NCBI GenBank assembly: GCA_963761985.1
Contig: CAVXIT010000013.1
Span: forward strand, 372,001-436,000
DNA: 64,000 nt
DNA from: JACCTH01 sp963761985
GTDB lineage: Bacteria > Actinomycetota > Acidimicrobiia > Spongiisociales > ZC4RG35
Direction of reading: 5' to 3'
Below are positions 52,827-61,750 of the stretch, piece after piece (the first letter of the stretch is position 1; each line of letters begins with the position of its first letter). The notes under the pieces are model-generated. The model did no database searches. It had not been told where the DNA came from and worked only from the letters and a program-made list of their open reading frames with translations. The position numbers were made by a program, and so were the translations under genes.

Positions 52827-53936
52827 CTACGTCAGAAGCTTTTGGCGCTCGGAGTCCACGTCGGTCACCAACAGGTCCCACGACTTGCCGAACTTCTCGA
52901 CGCCCTGGTCTTCAACCACCTGGACGACGTTGTCGAGGTCTACTCCGAACTCGGATAGTTCCTCTAAATCTCTCTTGGCCGTCTCGATTTCATCGGCGCC
53001 AAAGGGCTGCGGGTAGGGAGTTCCGTGGTCTTGATACGCGTCCATCGTCTCGAGCGGCATGGTGTTGACGGTGTGGGGAGCAACCAATGCTTCGACATAC
53101 TTGGTATCCGGATAGTCGGGATTCTTGGTCGATGTTGACGCCCAAAGTGGGCGCTGAGCGCGGCCGCCTCGCTTGGCCAGTTGCATCCACTCATCGGTTC
53201 GGAACCGCTGGAGGAAGAGTTCGTACGCGACGCGAGCGTTGGCAATCGCCGCCTTTCCCCAGAGGTGCTTCGGTGCCTCCATGCCCTCCAGCCGCTTGTC
53301 GACTTCGGTGTCGATCCGGGAAACAAAGAACGATGCCACCGAGTTGATCGTCTTGAGCTTGCCGCCCGCGTCTCCATATTCGGCCAGACCTTTCTGATAA
53401 GCCTCGATCACCTGGCCGTAGCGGGCAATAGAAAAAATCAGGGTGACGTTGATCGAAATACCCTCGGCTGTAAGCCGCCGGATGGCTTCGACCCCTGCGA
53501 TTGTGGCGGGAACCTTTACAAGAAGGTTGGGCCGGTCGACCCGCTTGTGCCATTCGCGGGCCGCAGCCACCGTGGCATCCGTCTCATGGGCAAGAAGTGG
53601 GCTGACTTCAACGGACACAAATCCATCGGCGCCATCGCTCCACTCCCACACCGAACCCAAAACGTCGCAAGCATCGGTGATATCGGCTGACATCAGGCCG
53701 GTAACAATCTCTTCGGTGTCGAGGCCGGCTTTCGCCATCTCTTGCAGCGAGCGGTCGTAATCCGAGCTCTTGGTGATGGCGTCGGCAAAAATCGTCGGGT
53801 TCGAAGTAACGCCACTTACCGCATCTTTGGTGATGCGCTTGGCCAGTTCCCCGGTGTCGAGCATGCTGCGATTGATGACGTCCGACCAGATGCTTTGGCC
53901 GGCTGCAGCAATTGTGTGAAGGCGTGAGTTGGGCAT
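52827..53936 (-). CDS. tal: transaldolase
   Basis: 369 aa, the long transaldolase type of the pentose phosphate pathway. Seen: DAVSGVTSNPTIFADAI near residues 37-53, NLLVKVPAT with the Schiff-base Lys, and TLIFSIARYGQVIEAY. The ATG at 53936 is chosen because a strong AAGGAG lies 8 bases before it; an upstream in-frame start is less likely. It converges on pcrA with repeats in between. Confidence 0.94.
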   Translation of the reverse strand: MPNSRLHTIAAAGQSIWSDVINRSMLDTGELAKRITKDAVSGVTSNPTIFADAITKSSDYDRSLQEMAKAGLDTEEIVTGLMSADITDACDVLGSVWEWSDGADGFVSVEVSPLLAHETDATVAAAREWHKRVDRPNLLVKVPATIAGVEAIRRLTAEGISINVTLIFSIARYGQVIEAYQKGLAEYGDAGGKLKTINSVASFFVSRIDTEVDKRLEGMEAPKHLWGKAAIANARVAYELFLQRFRTDEWMQLAKRGGRAQRPLWASTSTKNPDYPDTKYVEALVAPHTVNTMPLETMDAYQDHGTPYPQPFGADEIETAKRDLEELSEFGVDLDNVVQVVEDQGVEKFGKSWDLLVTDVDSERQKLLT

Positions 53937-54018
53937 AGACAAGACTCCTTGCGAAGCTCCCAAATTAGCCCCCTATCTCTCGAAGGAAGTCGGGAGTGAG
54001 GGCGACGCCTTTAAGCTC

Positions 54019-54024
54019 TAACCT
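54019..54024 (+). promoter_or_regulatory. -10 hexamer of the B12 subunit-sucCD operon
   Basis: TAACCT, 7 bases, then GTG at 54032: leaderless. This decides the start of the B12-binding gene over a GTG at 53996. Confidence 0.45.
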
Positions 54025-54031
54025 CCGGCTG

Positions 54032-54427
54032 GTGCCCCGGCGCATCTTGATCGCCAAACCCGGCCTTGATGGCCACGATCGCGGCGCCAAAGTGATCGCC
54101 CGAGCATTGCGCGACGCCGGCAACGAAGTTATCTACTCGGGACTTCATCAGACCCCGGAACAGATTGTGGCGACCGCGATTGATGAGGATGTTGCAGCCG
54201 TCGGGCTTTCATCGTTGTCCGGCGCCCACTTGACCCTTTTCCCGCGGATCGTGCAACTCTTGCGCTCGGCCGGCGCTGACGACGTAGTCGTCTTTGGCGG
54301 TGGGGTCATACCCGATGTCGACGTCACCACGCTCGCAGAGGCCGGCGTCGCAGCCATCTTCGGGCCCGGGACTTCTCTGGCCGAAATCGCTGAGTGGGTG
54401 GAAGCTAACGTCGCCGCCAGTCGATGA
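54032..54427 (+). CDS. methylmalonyl-CoA mutase B12-binding subunit
   Basis: 131 aa stand-alone cobalamin-binding domain. The D-x-H-x-x-G motif is in LDGHDRGAKVI, with the His as lower Co ligand; later SSLSGAH and VVFGGGVIPD are the typical S-x-L and G-G motifs. This is the small chain of split mutases that turn methylmalonyl-CoA into succinyl-CoA. The catalytic chain is not in the window. Its stop overlaps sucC by four bases; sucCD uses the succinyl-CoA product. Confidence 0.9.
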   Translation: MPRRILIAKPGLDGHDRGAKVIARALRDAGNEVIYSGLHQTPEQIVATAIDEDVAAVGLSSLSGAHLTLFPRIVQLLRSAGADDVVVFGGGVIPDVDVTTLAEAGVAAIFGPGTSLAEIAEWVEANVAASR

Positions 54428-55647
54428 AGATTCATGAATATCAGGCCAAGCAGCTCTTGGCCGCAAGGGGGATTCCGACTCCGCGGGGGATGGTCGCCAC
54501 CACTAAAGGGGAAGCGGAGGCGGCGGCGCGCCAGCTGATTGGCGAAACGGGCAACCCCGTGGTGGTCGTGAAGTCCCAGATCCATGCCGGGGGTAGAGGC
54601 AAAGGAAAGTTCCGGGAACACTCCGACTTGAAAGGCGTAAACGTCGTGCTGTCGGGCCGGGAGGGCGGGACCGAGGTCGCTGTTGCCGAAGTCTCGACCT
54701 TGGCCCAGAAGATGCTCGGGTCCACCTTGGTCACTATCCAGACCGGCGAGCAGGGCAAAGAGGTGAACCGCCTCTATGTCGAGCAAGGGATGGACATCGC
54801 CAAGGAGCTCTACCTGGCCGTGTTGCTCGACCGAGCGGTTGGGCGCAACATCGTGATGGCCTCGACCGAAGGCGGGATGGACATCGAACGGGTCGCGGCC
54901 GAAACCCCAGAGAAAATCCTCCGTGAAGAGGTGGACCCGGCCATCGGGCTCGCCACCTTCCAGGCCAATGCCCTGGGTTGGGGCCTCGGCCTCGAAGGCG
55001 ATATCCATGCCAAGTTCGTGGCCTTTATCACCAGGCTGGTCGAAATCGGCACCGAGCTCGATACAGAACTCATCGAAATCAACCCGCTGGTCATCACCAG
55101 CGCCGGTGATGTGGTCGCGCTCGACGGCAAGATGAGCTTCGACGACAACGCCCTTTATCGCCATCCCGAAGTCGCGGAGTTACGGGATGAGACCGAGGAA
55201 GATCCTGCCGAATCAGAGGCTAAGGAAACCGGCCTCTCCTACATCAAGCTCGAAGGCAGCATCGGCTGCATGGTCAATGGCGCCGGCTTGGCGATGTCAA
55301 CCATGGACATCATCAAGCACTTTGGGGGCGAACCCGCCAACTTCCTCGATGTGGGAGGAGGGGCAAATGCCGAGCAAGTTGCAGCTGCGATCCGCATCAT
55401 CACGGCCGACCCCAATGTGAAGGGGATCTTCGTCAACATCTTTGGCGGAATTATGAAATGCGACACCATCGCGGCGGGGATCATCGATGGGGTCAATGAG
55501 GTCGGGCTGTCAGTGCCGATGGTGGTGCGGCTCGAAGGCACCAACGTTGAATTGGGCAAGCGGATGCTCGATGAGTCGGGTCTTAACTTGACCACAGCCG
55601 TCGATATGAAGGATGGCGCACAGAGGATCGTCGAGCTCGCGGGATGA
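54424..55647 (+). CDS. sucC: succinyl-CoA synthetase beta subunit
   Basis: 407 aa ATP-grasp subunit of the TCA cycle enzyme making ATP or GTP from succinyl-CoA. MKIHEYQAKQLLAARGIPTP starts the family exactly; QIHAGGRGKGKF binds nucleotide, and FVNIFGGIMKCD and VRLEGTN near the C-terminus contact the alpha subunit. About 20 residues longer than the E. coli enzyme owing to an acidic insert (TEEDPAESEAKE). Overlaps sucD by four bases. Confidence 0.97.
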   Translation: MKIHEYQAKQLLAARGIPTPRGMVATTKGEAEAAARQLIGETGNPVVVVKSQIHAGGRGKGKFREHSDLKGVNVVLSGREGGTEVAVAEVSTLAQKMLGSTLVTIQTGEQGKEVNRLYVEQGMDIAKELYLAVLLDRAVGRNIVMASTEGGMDIERVAAETPEKILREEVDPAIGLATFQANALGWGLGLEGDIHAKFVAFITRLVEIGTELDTELIEINPLVITSAGDVVALDGKMSFDDNALYRHPEVAELRDETEEDPAESEAKETGLSYIKLEGSIGCMVNGAGLAMSTMDIIKHFGGEPANFLDVGGGANAEQVAAAIRIITADPNVKGIFVNIFGGIMKCDTIAAGIIDGVNEVGLSVPMVVRLEGTNVELGKRMLDESGLNLTTAVDMKDGAQRIVELAG

Positions 55648-56600
55648 GCATTCTCGTCGATCGAGAAACCCGTCTCCTGGTGCAGGGACTTGGCAAGACG
55701 GGGCGATTTCATGCCGACCGCAGCATTGCTTACGGCACGAATATCGTCGCCGCGGTTCACCCCAGCCGGGCGGGTCAAACGGAATTGTTTGAAGGCGAAG
55801 CCGACGAGAGTGGTCTGCCCGATCGGGACGACAAGTATCGCGTCGAGGTGCCGATCTTTCGGACCGTCGAGGAAGCGGTAGCCGAAACGGCAGCGAATGC
55901 GAGCGTCGTGTTCGTGCCTCCGGCCGGCGCAGCCGACGCCATCATGGAGGCGGGCGCGGCTTCGGTCCCGCTCATCGTGGCGATTACCGAGGGGGTGCCC
56001 GTCGCCGACATGGTCAAGGCCAAGCGTTACCTCGCCGACAAGCCGGTGCGGCTCGTTGGACCCAACTGTCCGGGAGTAATCACCCCCCAACTTTGCCGGA
56101 TCGGGATCATGCCGGGCTACATCCATCAACCGGGTCGGATTGGCGTGGTCTCCCGCTCAGGCACCCTCACCTACGAAGCGGTCTATCAGTTGACCCGCCT
56201 CGGCCTTGGACAAACCTCTGCGGTGGGGATCGGCGGCGATCCGGTCAACGGGACCAACTTCGTCGATGTCCTGGAGCTGTTCAACGACGACGCGGCGACC
56301 GAAGGAGTGATCATGATTGGCGAAATCGGCGGGACGGCCGAGGAGGACGCCGCGGCTTTTGTGGCCAAGAGCATGCGCAAGCCGGTTGCCGGGTTCATCG
56401 CCGGTACCACTGCGCCCCCGGGTCGACGGATGGGCCATGCCGGCGCCATTATCTCCGGAGGCAAGGGAACGGCATCAGCCAAGATCGAGGCGATGCGCGA
56501 CGCCGGGATCACCCTGGCCCCAACCCCCTCCGACATGGGGACCGCGATGCTGGAAGCGCTCGGCGTTTCTCCCCCCGGAGGGGGGAGTACCCGAACGTAG
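55644..56600 (+). CDS. sucD: succinyl-CoA synthetase alpha subunit
   Basis: 318 aa. CoA-binding N-domain (LVQGLGKTGRFHADRSIAYG), PNCPGVITP, and the phosphorylated His in GHAGAIISGGKGTA (about residue 260). The C-terminus after EALGV (SPPGGGSTRT) is encoded by dispersed repeat B, replacing or extending the native end. Ends the operon. Confidence 0.97.
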   Translation: MSILVDRETRLLVQGLGKTGRFHADRSIAYGTNIVAAVHPSRAGQTELFEGEADESGLPDRDDKYRVEVPIFRTVEEAVAETAANASVVFVPPAGAADAIMEAGAASVPLIVAITEGVPVADMVKAKRYLADKPVRLVGPNCPGVITPQLCRIGIMPGYIHQPGRIGVVSRSGTLTYEAVYQLTRLGLGQTSAVGIGGDPVNGTNFVDVLELFNDDAATEGVIMIGEIGGTAEEDAAAFVAKSMRKPVAGFIAGTTAPPGRRMGHAGAIISGGKGTASAKIEAMRDAGITLAPTPSDMGTAMLEALGVSPPGGGSTRT

Positions 56601-56617
56601 TGAGGGGGCGGGGGGCG
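56566..56617 (+). repeat. dispersed palindromic repeat B, copy 3
   Basis: Same TTTCTCCCCCCGGAGGGG... element as at 52651, here providing the last ten codons and stop of sucD. The variable middle is CCCGAACGTAGTGAG. Confidence 0.75.
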
Positions 56618-56632
56618 TTTTCTCCGTCGCAC

Positions 56633-56638
56633 TAACGT
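56633..56638 (+). promoter_or_regulatory. -10 hexamer of lemA
   Basis: TAACGT, 7 bases, then ATG at 56646: leaderless. Confidence 0.45.
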
Positions 56639-56645
56639 CCCTTCC

Positions 56646-57194
56646 ATGACAACTTGGATCATCGTCGGCATCGTCGTCCTCATCCTCTTGTGGGCCCTCT
56701 CCGTCTACAACGGCCTCGTTAGCAGGCGCAACCGGGTCGATAACTCCCTCGGCCAGATCGAGGTGCAGACCAAGCGGCGCTACGACCTGATTCCGAATTT
56801 GGTTGAGACGGTCAAAGGGTATGCGAGCCACGAGCAGCAGACCTTCGAGCGAGTGGTCCAGGCCCGCAATGCTGCCCAGGCTGCAACCGGGCCGGCCGAA
56901 CAGGCACAAGCGGAGAACTTCCTCACCAGCGCGCTTCGTCAAGTTTTCGCACTGGCCGAGGCTTACCCTGAGTTGCGCGCCTCCGAGAACTTTCAGCGTT
57001 TGCAAACCGAGCTTTCCGATACTGAAAACAAGATCGCCGTGGCACGCCAGATCTACAACGACTCGGTCCTTACCTTCAACAACTCGGTGCAGGTGGCTCC
57101 GGGCAACATCATCGCCGGCATGTTTGGCTTCAAGACCCGCGAGTTTTTCGACGCTCCCGACGAAGCCGCCGAGCCCCCCAGGGTTCAGTTCTGA
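56646..57194 (+). CDS. lemA: LemA family protein
   Basis: 182 aa: one N-terminal membrane helix (about 3-22), then the long helical LemA domain with YNGLVSRRNRVDNSLGQIEVQ, KRRYDLIPNLVETVKGYASHE and AYPELRASENFQRLQTELSDTENKIAVARQIYND (in parts). The final FGFKTREFF is typical. Function unclear; often paired with DUF2207 genes, as here. The proposed start of the next gene overlaps its stop. Confidence 0.95.
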   Translation: MTTWIIVGIVVLILLWALSVYNGLVSRRNRVDNSLGQIEVQTKRRYDLIPNLVETVKGYASHEQQTFERVVQARNAAQAATGPAEQAQAENFLTSALRQVFALAEAYPELRASENFQRLQTELSDTENKIAVARQIYNDSVLTFNNSVQVAPGNIIAGMFGFKTREFFDAPDEAAEPPRVQF

Positions 57195-59038
57195 GCAAAC
57201 GCAGGGGCGTCGCGCTCCTTGGATTGGTTCTCTGGCTGCTCGTCGGCCATGGCCTGCCGGCATTGGCCGACGAGTTCAGCCTTCCCCGCGCTGATATCGA
57301 AATCACCGTCAACCCTGATGGCTCCCTCGACGTCACCGAACACATCACCTATCTCTTCGATGGTTCTTTCTCTGGCGGCTATCGCGAGATTCCGTTGCGG
57401 GCGGGCGAATCGATTGACTCCATCTCGGTGTCCGAGGGAGGCCTGGATTACCAAACGGGCGCTTGCACCGATCTTGGCTGCAACTCGCCGCCTTCAACGT
57501 TCGGTGTCGCGGACTTGGGAGGACGCGTCCGGGTGGTTTGGCACTACGCCACCGATGGGGGTGAGCGAACCTTCGACCTCGCTTACCGGCTGACCGGCCT
57601 GGCTAAGGCCTCCGACGACGTAGTCGATGTTTTTCTTCAAGTTTGGGGCGAAGAGTGGGAATCGTCGCTCGACGAACTAACCGCATCGATGCAGCTGCCT
57701 GCAGGCACCGGAGAGATCTTCATCTGGGGGCATCCGTCGTCGGTCAACGGGGTGACGAGCCTCGGCGCTGATGGAGTGCGACCCACTTTGACCGCGAACA
57801 ACATTCCTTCCGGTCAATTTGTCGAGATGCGTGTGGTCTTCCCACGGTCCCGCCTCACCTCGATTGCGGGGGCGACGGTGGTCCCAGGCGACCGGCTCGA
57901 CGACATCCGGACCGAGGAAGATGCCGAGATCGCCCGTGACGAGCGACGGGCAGGTCTCGTACGCGCCGGGCTAATCGCCCTTATTGCCCTCACATTCCTG
58001 CCCGGGGCGCTGGGCGCGCTGTTCATCTACTTTCGTTACGGCCGAGAGCCTGCCACCGGATACGACCGCGAGTACGAGCAGGAGCCGCCCACCGATCTTC
58101 CCCCGGCCGAGGTCGGTGCCCTGTTATCGCAAGGTCGGGTCGACGAGAAGCAGTTCACCGCCACGATGTTCGACCTGATCCGGAAGAAAGTGATCAATGC
58201 CACGCCGACGAAGGTCGAGGTCAAGAGCTGGATGGGCATGCGGTCGGAGACGGTCGACGATCTATCGCTGAGTATCACGCCTACTAACGAGACACTCACT
58301 GATCCCGAACAGCGCGTGGTCAACGTGGTTTCGCGGGTCCTCGACGGTGAAGCCCGCCCGCTTCATGAGTTTCGGACGGGCATTCGCGAGGACGCAGCTG
58401 CGAACGCCACGGACTATCAATCCTTCCGGACCGAAGCGGTCGGCTCTATCGAGAAACGAGGGCTCTTCGAGCAGACCGGGAGAAACCGCTTCTTGCTCGC
58501 GATTGGTTCATTGATCGTCCTTGCCTTCATCGCTTTTCTGGTGTTGGGTTCACTTGACTCGGTCCCATCCGGATTGATTGCACCGCTTCTATTTGTGGCC
58601 GTGTTTTTCAACGTGATCGTTCTCGTGATTTTCGGCGCGATGCGGAAGGGTTACGTCCGTCGGACCAAGGACGGCGCGCTGGAGGCAGAGCGCTGGCTCG
58701 CCTTCCGACGCTATCTCAAAGACTTCAGCCGCTTGCAAGAAGCACCTCCGATCTCCCTGGCGCTCTGGGACCGGTTCCTGGTCTATGCAGTCTCATTCGG
58801 TATCGCCGAAGAGGTGCTCGAGGCCGCGCGCCTCAGAGCTCCCGCTGAGTTGCAGCAGACCTCGCACCTCTACTGGTTCGGCGGCCACGGCTACACCGGC
58901 GGAGGAACCGAAAACGCGTTCAGCGGTTTGTCCTCTGCCCTCAACGGAGCCTTCACTCCGCCCAGCTCGGGGGGCGGCGGCGGGTTCTCGGGAGGCGGCG
59001 GTGGGGGCGGGGGAGGCGGCGGTGGGGGCGCCTGGTAG
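57191..59038 (+). CDS. DUF2207 membrane protein
   Basis: 615 aa if it begins at a CTG (57191) that overlaps the lemA stop (CTGA); the first conventional start is a TTG at 57224 (604 aa). The CTG start gives a proper signal peptide (SKRRGVALLG... ending ALA), whereas the TTG one has no basic residues. An extracellular DUF2207 domain follows, with ITVNPDGSLDVTEHITYLF, then a membrane helix near residue 260, a cytoplasmic part, two further helices (about 430-485), and a C-terminus of nearly pure Gly (GGGFSGGGGGG...GAW). LemA-DUF2207 pairs are common; the role is unknown. Confidence 0.87.
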   Translation: MSKRRGVALLGLVLWLLVGHGLPALADEFSLPRADIEITVNPDGSLDVTEHITYLFDGSFSGGYREIPLRAGESIDSISVSEGGLDYQTGACTDLGCNSPPSTFGVADLGGRVRVVWHYATDGGERTFDLAYRLTGLAKASDDVVDVFLQVWGEEWESSLDELTASMQLPAGTGEIFIWGHPSSVNGVTSLGADGVRPTLTANNIPSGQFVEMRVVFPRSRLTSIAGATVVPGDRLDDIRTEEDAEIARDERRAGLVRAGLIALIALTFLPGALGALFIYFRYGREPATGYDREYEQEPPTDLPPAEVGALLSQGRVDEKQFTATMFDLIRKKVINATPTKVEVKSWMGMRSETVDDLSLSITPTNETLTDPEQRVVNVVSRVLDGEARPLHEFRTGIREDAAANATDYQSFRTEAVGSIEKRGLFEQTGRNRFLLAIGSLIVLAFIAFLVLGSLDSVPSGLIAPLLFVAVFFNVIVLVIFGAMRKGYVRRTKDGALEAERWLAFRRYLKDFSRLQEAPPISLALWDRFLVYAVSFGIAEEVLEAARLRAPAELQQTSHLYWFGGHGYTGGGTENAFSGLSSALNGAFTPPSSGGGGGFSGGGGGGGGGGGGGAW

Positions 59039-59045
59039 CTCGCGT

Positions 59046-59694
59046 CTAGAGGAGTGCCACCGCGTCGTTTGCGCGACGGACAACCCCAAGCGCATCGACC
59101 AGTTCCGAAACCCGGCTCCCTGGCACCGCACAGGTGAGCTCGTCTTCGGCCATCCCCGTACGCGCCCGGGAAAGAGCGCAGCCCATAGAAGCCGCGATCG
59201 TTCCGCCTTCAGCAGCTCGCGGCAAGATCTGGCATTGGGGCTTGCCGGAGAATTCGACCGCGACGGCGTCGCTGATTTCCATCATCTGGCGGGGGCTGAG
59301 ACGCAGCAAGACAACGTCGGGCAGTGAAGCCGCTGCGGAGAGAGGGCCGTAGGTGATCGCTTGGGCACGGGACGACAGCCTGGCAACGCCGGCGAAGGCC
59401 TCCATCGTTACCCATCCGACTTCGAGCAATGCGGCGACGTCGGGTTGATCGATAATTTCGGCGGCCTCGGCGAGGCCATGGGTGTAGCGACCGACCGAGC
59501 AGTTGTGATCGAGGGGAATCGTGGTGAAGGCTTGCTCGTGGGCCAGCATCCAGAACACACACGATGCGGGAACGGGTGGCTGATCGAAGCGACTGTTCAC
59601 GGGACAGGCTCGCCTCGAAGGAGATAGCAATTGGAGGATGGTCGAGCCGGAGAAGGTCCACGAGCTGCGAGCTGAGATCATGCGGTGAAGGCAT
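59046..59694 (-). pseudogene. DUF169 family protein, frame-disrupted
   Basis: The N-terminus (ATG at 59694, SSQLVDLLRLDHPPIAISFEAS) is in one frame and the rest (PPVPASCVFWMLAHE, LDHNCSVGRYTHG, LPRAAEGGTIAASMGCALSR) in another that runs to 59046. The two join near 59585-59612. Together they make one DUF169 domain of about 215 aa with its conserved Cys residues; the total length is 3n+1, so one extra base is present. The family is often linked to metal or cofactor proteins; function unknown. The downstream frame alone would start with unrelated residues. Confidence 0.75.
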
Positions 59695-59730
59695 CGGCGC
59701 GACCCTAGTCAGCTACCGTTCGCCCCCGAC

Positions 59731-60300
59731 ATGGCATACGTTGTCCTGGTCAGCGGTGCCGGGTCGAACCTCGAAGCGCTGATCGACGCCGATGTCGGCA
59801 AGATCAGCTCGGTGGTAGCGGACGTCGATTGTCCGGCCCTGGCCAAAGCCGAAGCCGCCGGGATCAGCACCCGAGTGATCCCCTATCGAGGCGACCGTTC
59901 GAGCTTCACCAGCGAGATACTCGGTGAGGCCGACGAGGCCGAGGCTTTGGTCCTGGCGGGATTCATGCAGATCCTGGGGCCGGAAGCCATTGCTCGTTTC
60001 TCCAACCGGATCGTCAACATTCACCCCTCGCTGCTCCCGGCATTCCCGGGTCTCGAGGCCGTCGCCCAAGCGTTGACCGCTGGGGTCAAAGTGACCGGCG
60101 TGACGGTCCATTTCGTCGACGAGAAGATCGATCACGGGCCGATCATCGCTCAGCGGACTGTGCCGGTGATGGAAGACGACAACGTCATTTCATTGCATGC
60201 ACGCATCCAACATGAAGAGCACGATCTCTATCCCAGCGTGGTGGCGGCGCTGCTAGCCGGAAAACTGCATGTCGAAGGTCGGCTGGTCCGATGGAGCTAG
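59731..60300 (+). CDS. purN: phosphoribosylglycinamide formyltransferase
   Basis: 189 aa, third step of purine synthesis, using 10-formyl-THF. Seen: VLVSGAGSNLEALI (substrate phosphate), the catalytic N-x-H in VNIHPSLLPAFPG and the Asp in HFVDEKIDHGPII. Normal length. A TACCGT hexamer at 59714 is a possible -10. Overlaps purH by 10 bases. Confidence 0.96.
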   Translation: MAYVVLVSGAGSNLEALIDADVGKISSVVADVDCPALAKAEAAGISTRVIPYRGDRSSFTSEILGEADEAEALVLAGFMQILGPEAIARFSNRIVNIHPSLLPAFPGLEAVAQALTAGVKVTGVTVHFVDEKIDHGPIIAQRTVPVMEDDNVISLHARIQHEEHDLYPSVVAALLAGKLHVEGRLVRWS

Positions 60301-61736
60301 AGCGGCAGCCGGTCCGGCGGGCTCTGATCTCCGTCCATGACAAGGCTGGATTAGCGGAGTTCTGCCACCGGCTGGCGAAATGTGGGGTCACCTTCATCAG
60401 TTCGGGCGGAACGGCCGCGGCTCTCACCGAGGCCGGGCTCGAGGTCATGCTCGTGAGCGAGCTGACCGGATTTCCTGAGATTCTCGGCGGCCGGGTGAAG
60501 ACGCTCCATCCCAAGGTGCACGGCGCAGTTCTGGCCCGCCCCGATGATCCCATCCATCTTCAAGACTTGCTCGCACAGGGCATCGAACCGATCGAGCTGG
60601 TGGTCTCGAGTCTCTATCCGTTTGAGGACGACCCTTCTATCGAGCAAATTGATATCGGCGGCGTGGCTCTGACCAGAGCCGCGGCCAAGAATCATGCGCA
60701 CGTGGGCGTCGTGACCGATCCGTCGCAATACGACTCCGTCGCCGAAGAGATCGAGGCAGGTGGCCTCACGATTGAAACGAGGCGAAACCTCGCCCGCACC
60801 GCATTTTTTCGGACCGCGGCCTACGACGCTGCGATTCTTGCCTGGTTGGAAGGAAACGAACCGACTCGGCTAGTGGTTGCCCTCGAGCGCGGAGCGCCCC
60901 TGAGGTATGGCGAGAATCCACACCAGGAGGCATCTCTCTGGCGAGAGCGAGGCACCCGGCCGTGGTGGGAGGAGGCCGAGATTCTCGGTGGAAAGGAGAT
61001 CTCGCTCAACAATCTCGCAGATGCCGACTCGGCGTGGCGTCTCGTCAACGACCTCGGCGGACCGGCGGTAGTCATTGTCAAACACGGCAACCCCTGCGGT
61101 GTGGCGGACGGGGAGACGAGTGAGGAGGCATTCGCCCGCGCCTGGGAGTGTGACCCGCTATCCGCTTTCGGTGGCGTGGTCGCGGTGAACCGCCCGGTCA
61201 CGGCGGCCCTCGCAAACGCGATCGGCGAGCGTTTTGTCGAGGTCGTCGTCGCTCCCGCATTCCACACTACCGAGGGGATTGGGGCGTCGGTTCGGACGAT
61301 CTCGGCTCCTCCTCCTCACAACCTCGATTTCGATTGGCGCCGGATAGAGGACGGATTCCTGGTCCAATCTCGCGATCGGGGGTTCGAGACATCAGAACGA
61401 GACCTCGCCCTCGCTGAGAGGGTCGCCGCACATACCCGATCGAACGCCGTTGTCATTGTTCGCGATGGAGCGGCTGTCGGTATTGGGGCCGGCGATCAAA
61501 GCCGGGTCGGGGCGGTGGCGAAGGCGTTACGTCAGGCCGGGGAGCGCGCCAACGGAGCGGTTGCGGCATCCGACGCCTTTTTCCCGTTTCCGGATGGCGT
61601 CGAGGCACTGGCGGCCGCAGGAGTTACCGACATCGTCGCTCCGGGCGGCTCGCGCAACGATGATCTCGTCATGGAGACGGCCACGCGGTTGGGCGTGCGG
61701 TTGGTTCGGACGAGACTGCGTCACTTTCGTCACTGA
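60291..61736 (+). CDS. purH: bifunctional AICAR formyltransferase/IMP cyclohydrolase
   Basis: 481 aa, last two steps of IMP synthesis. The N-terminal cyclohydrolase domain has GRVKTLHPKVHGAVLAR; the formyltransferase domain has RYGENPHQEASLW and VKHGNPCGVA with the catalytic Lys-His. It is about 40 residues shorter than the E. coli enzyme, mostly in the second domain, but motifs are complete. Ends 14 bases before folD. Confidence 0.96.
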   Translation: MELERQPVRRALISVHDKAGLAEFCHRLAKCGVTFISSGGTAAALTEAGLEVMLVSELTGFPEILGGRVKTLHPKVHGAVLARPDDPIHLQDLLAQGIEPIELVVSSLYPFEDDPSIEQIDIGGVALTRAAAKNHAHVGVVTDPSQYDSVAEEIEAGGLTIETRRNLARTAFFRTAAYDAAILAWLEGNEPTRLVVALERGAPLRYGENPHQEASLWRERGTRPWWEEAEILGGKEISLNNLADADSAWRLVNDLGGPAVVIVKHGNPCGVADGETSEEAFARAWECDPLSAFGGVVAVNRPVTAALANAIGERFVEVVVAPAFHTTEGIGASVRTISAPPPHNLDFDWRRIEDGFLVQSRDRGFETSERDLALAERVAAHTRSNAVVIVRDGAAVGIGAGDQSRVGAVAKALRQAGERANGAVAASDAFFPFPDGVEALAAAGVTDIVAPGGSRNDDLVMETATRLGVRLVRTRLRHFRH

Positions 61737-61742
61737 TAGCGT
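61737..61742 (+). promoter_or_regulatory. -10 hexamer of folD
   Basis: TAGCGT, 8 bases, then GTG at 61751. This favours GTG 61751 over a TTG at 61742 as the folD start. Confidence 0.4.
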
Positions 61743-61750
61743 TGGGCTCC

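Noticed and set aside
58960..59035. G-rich tract at the end of the DUF2207 gene as a structural or regulatory element
   Set aside because: Poly-Gly C-termini are normal for DUF2207 and TPM-domain proteins, so the tract is explained by coding.
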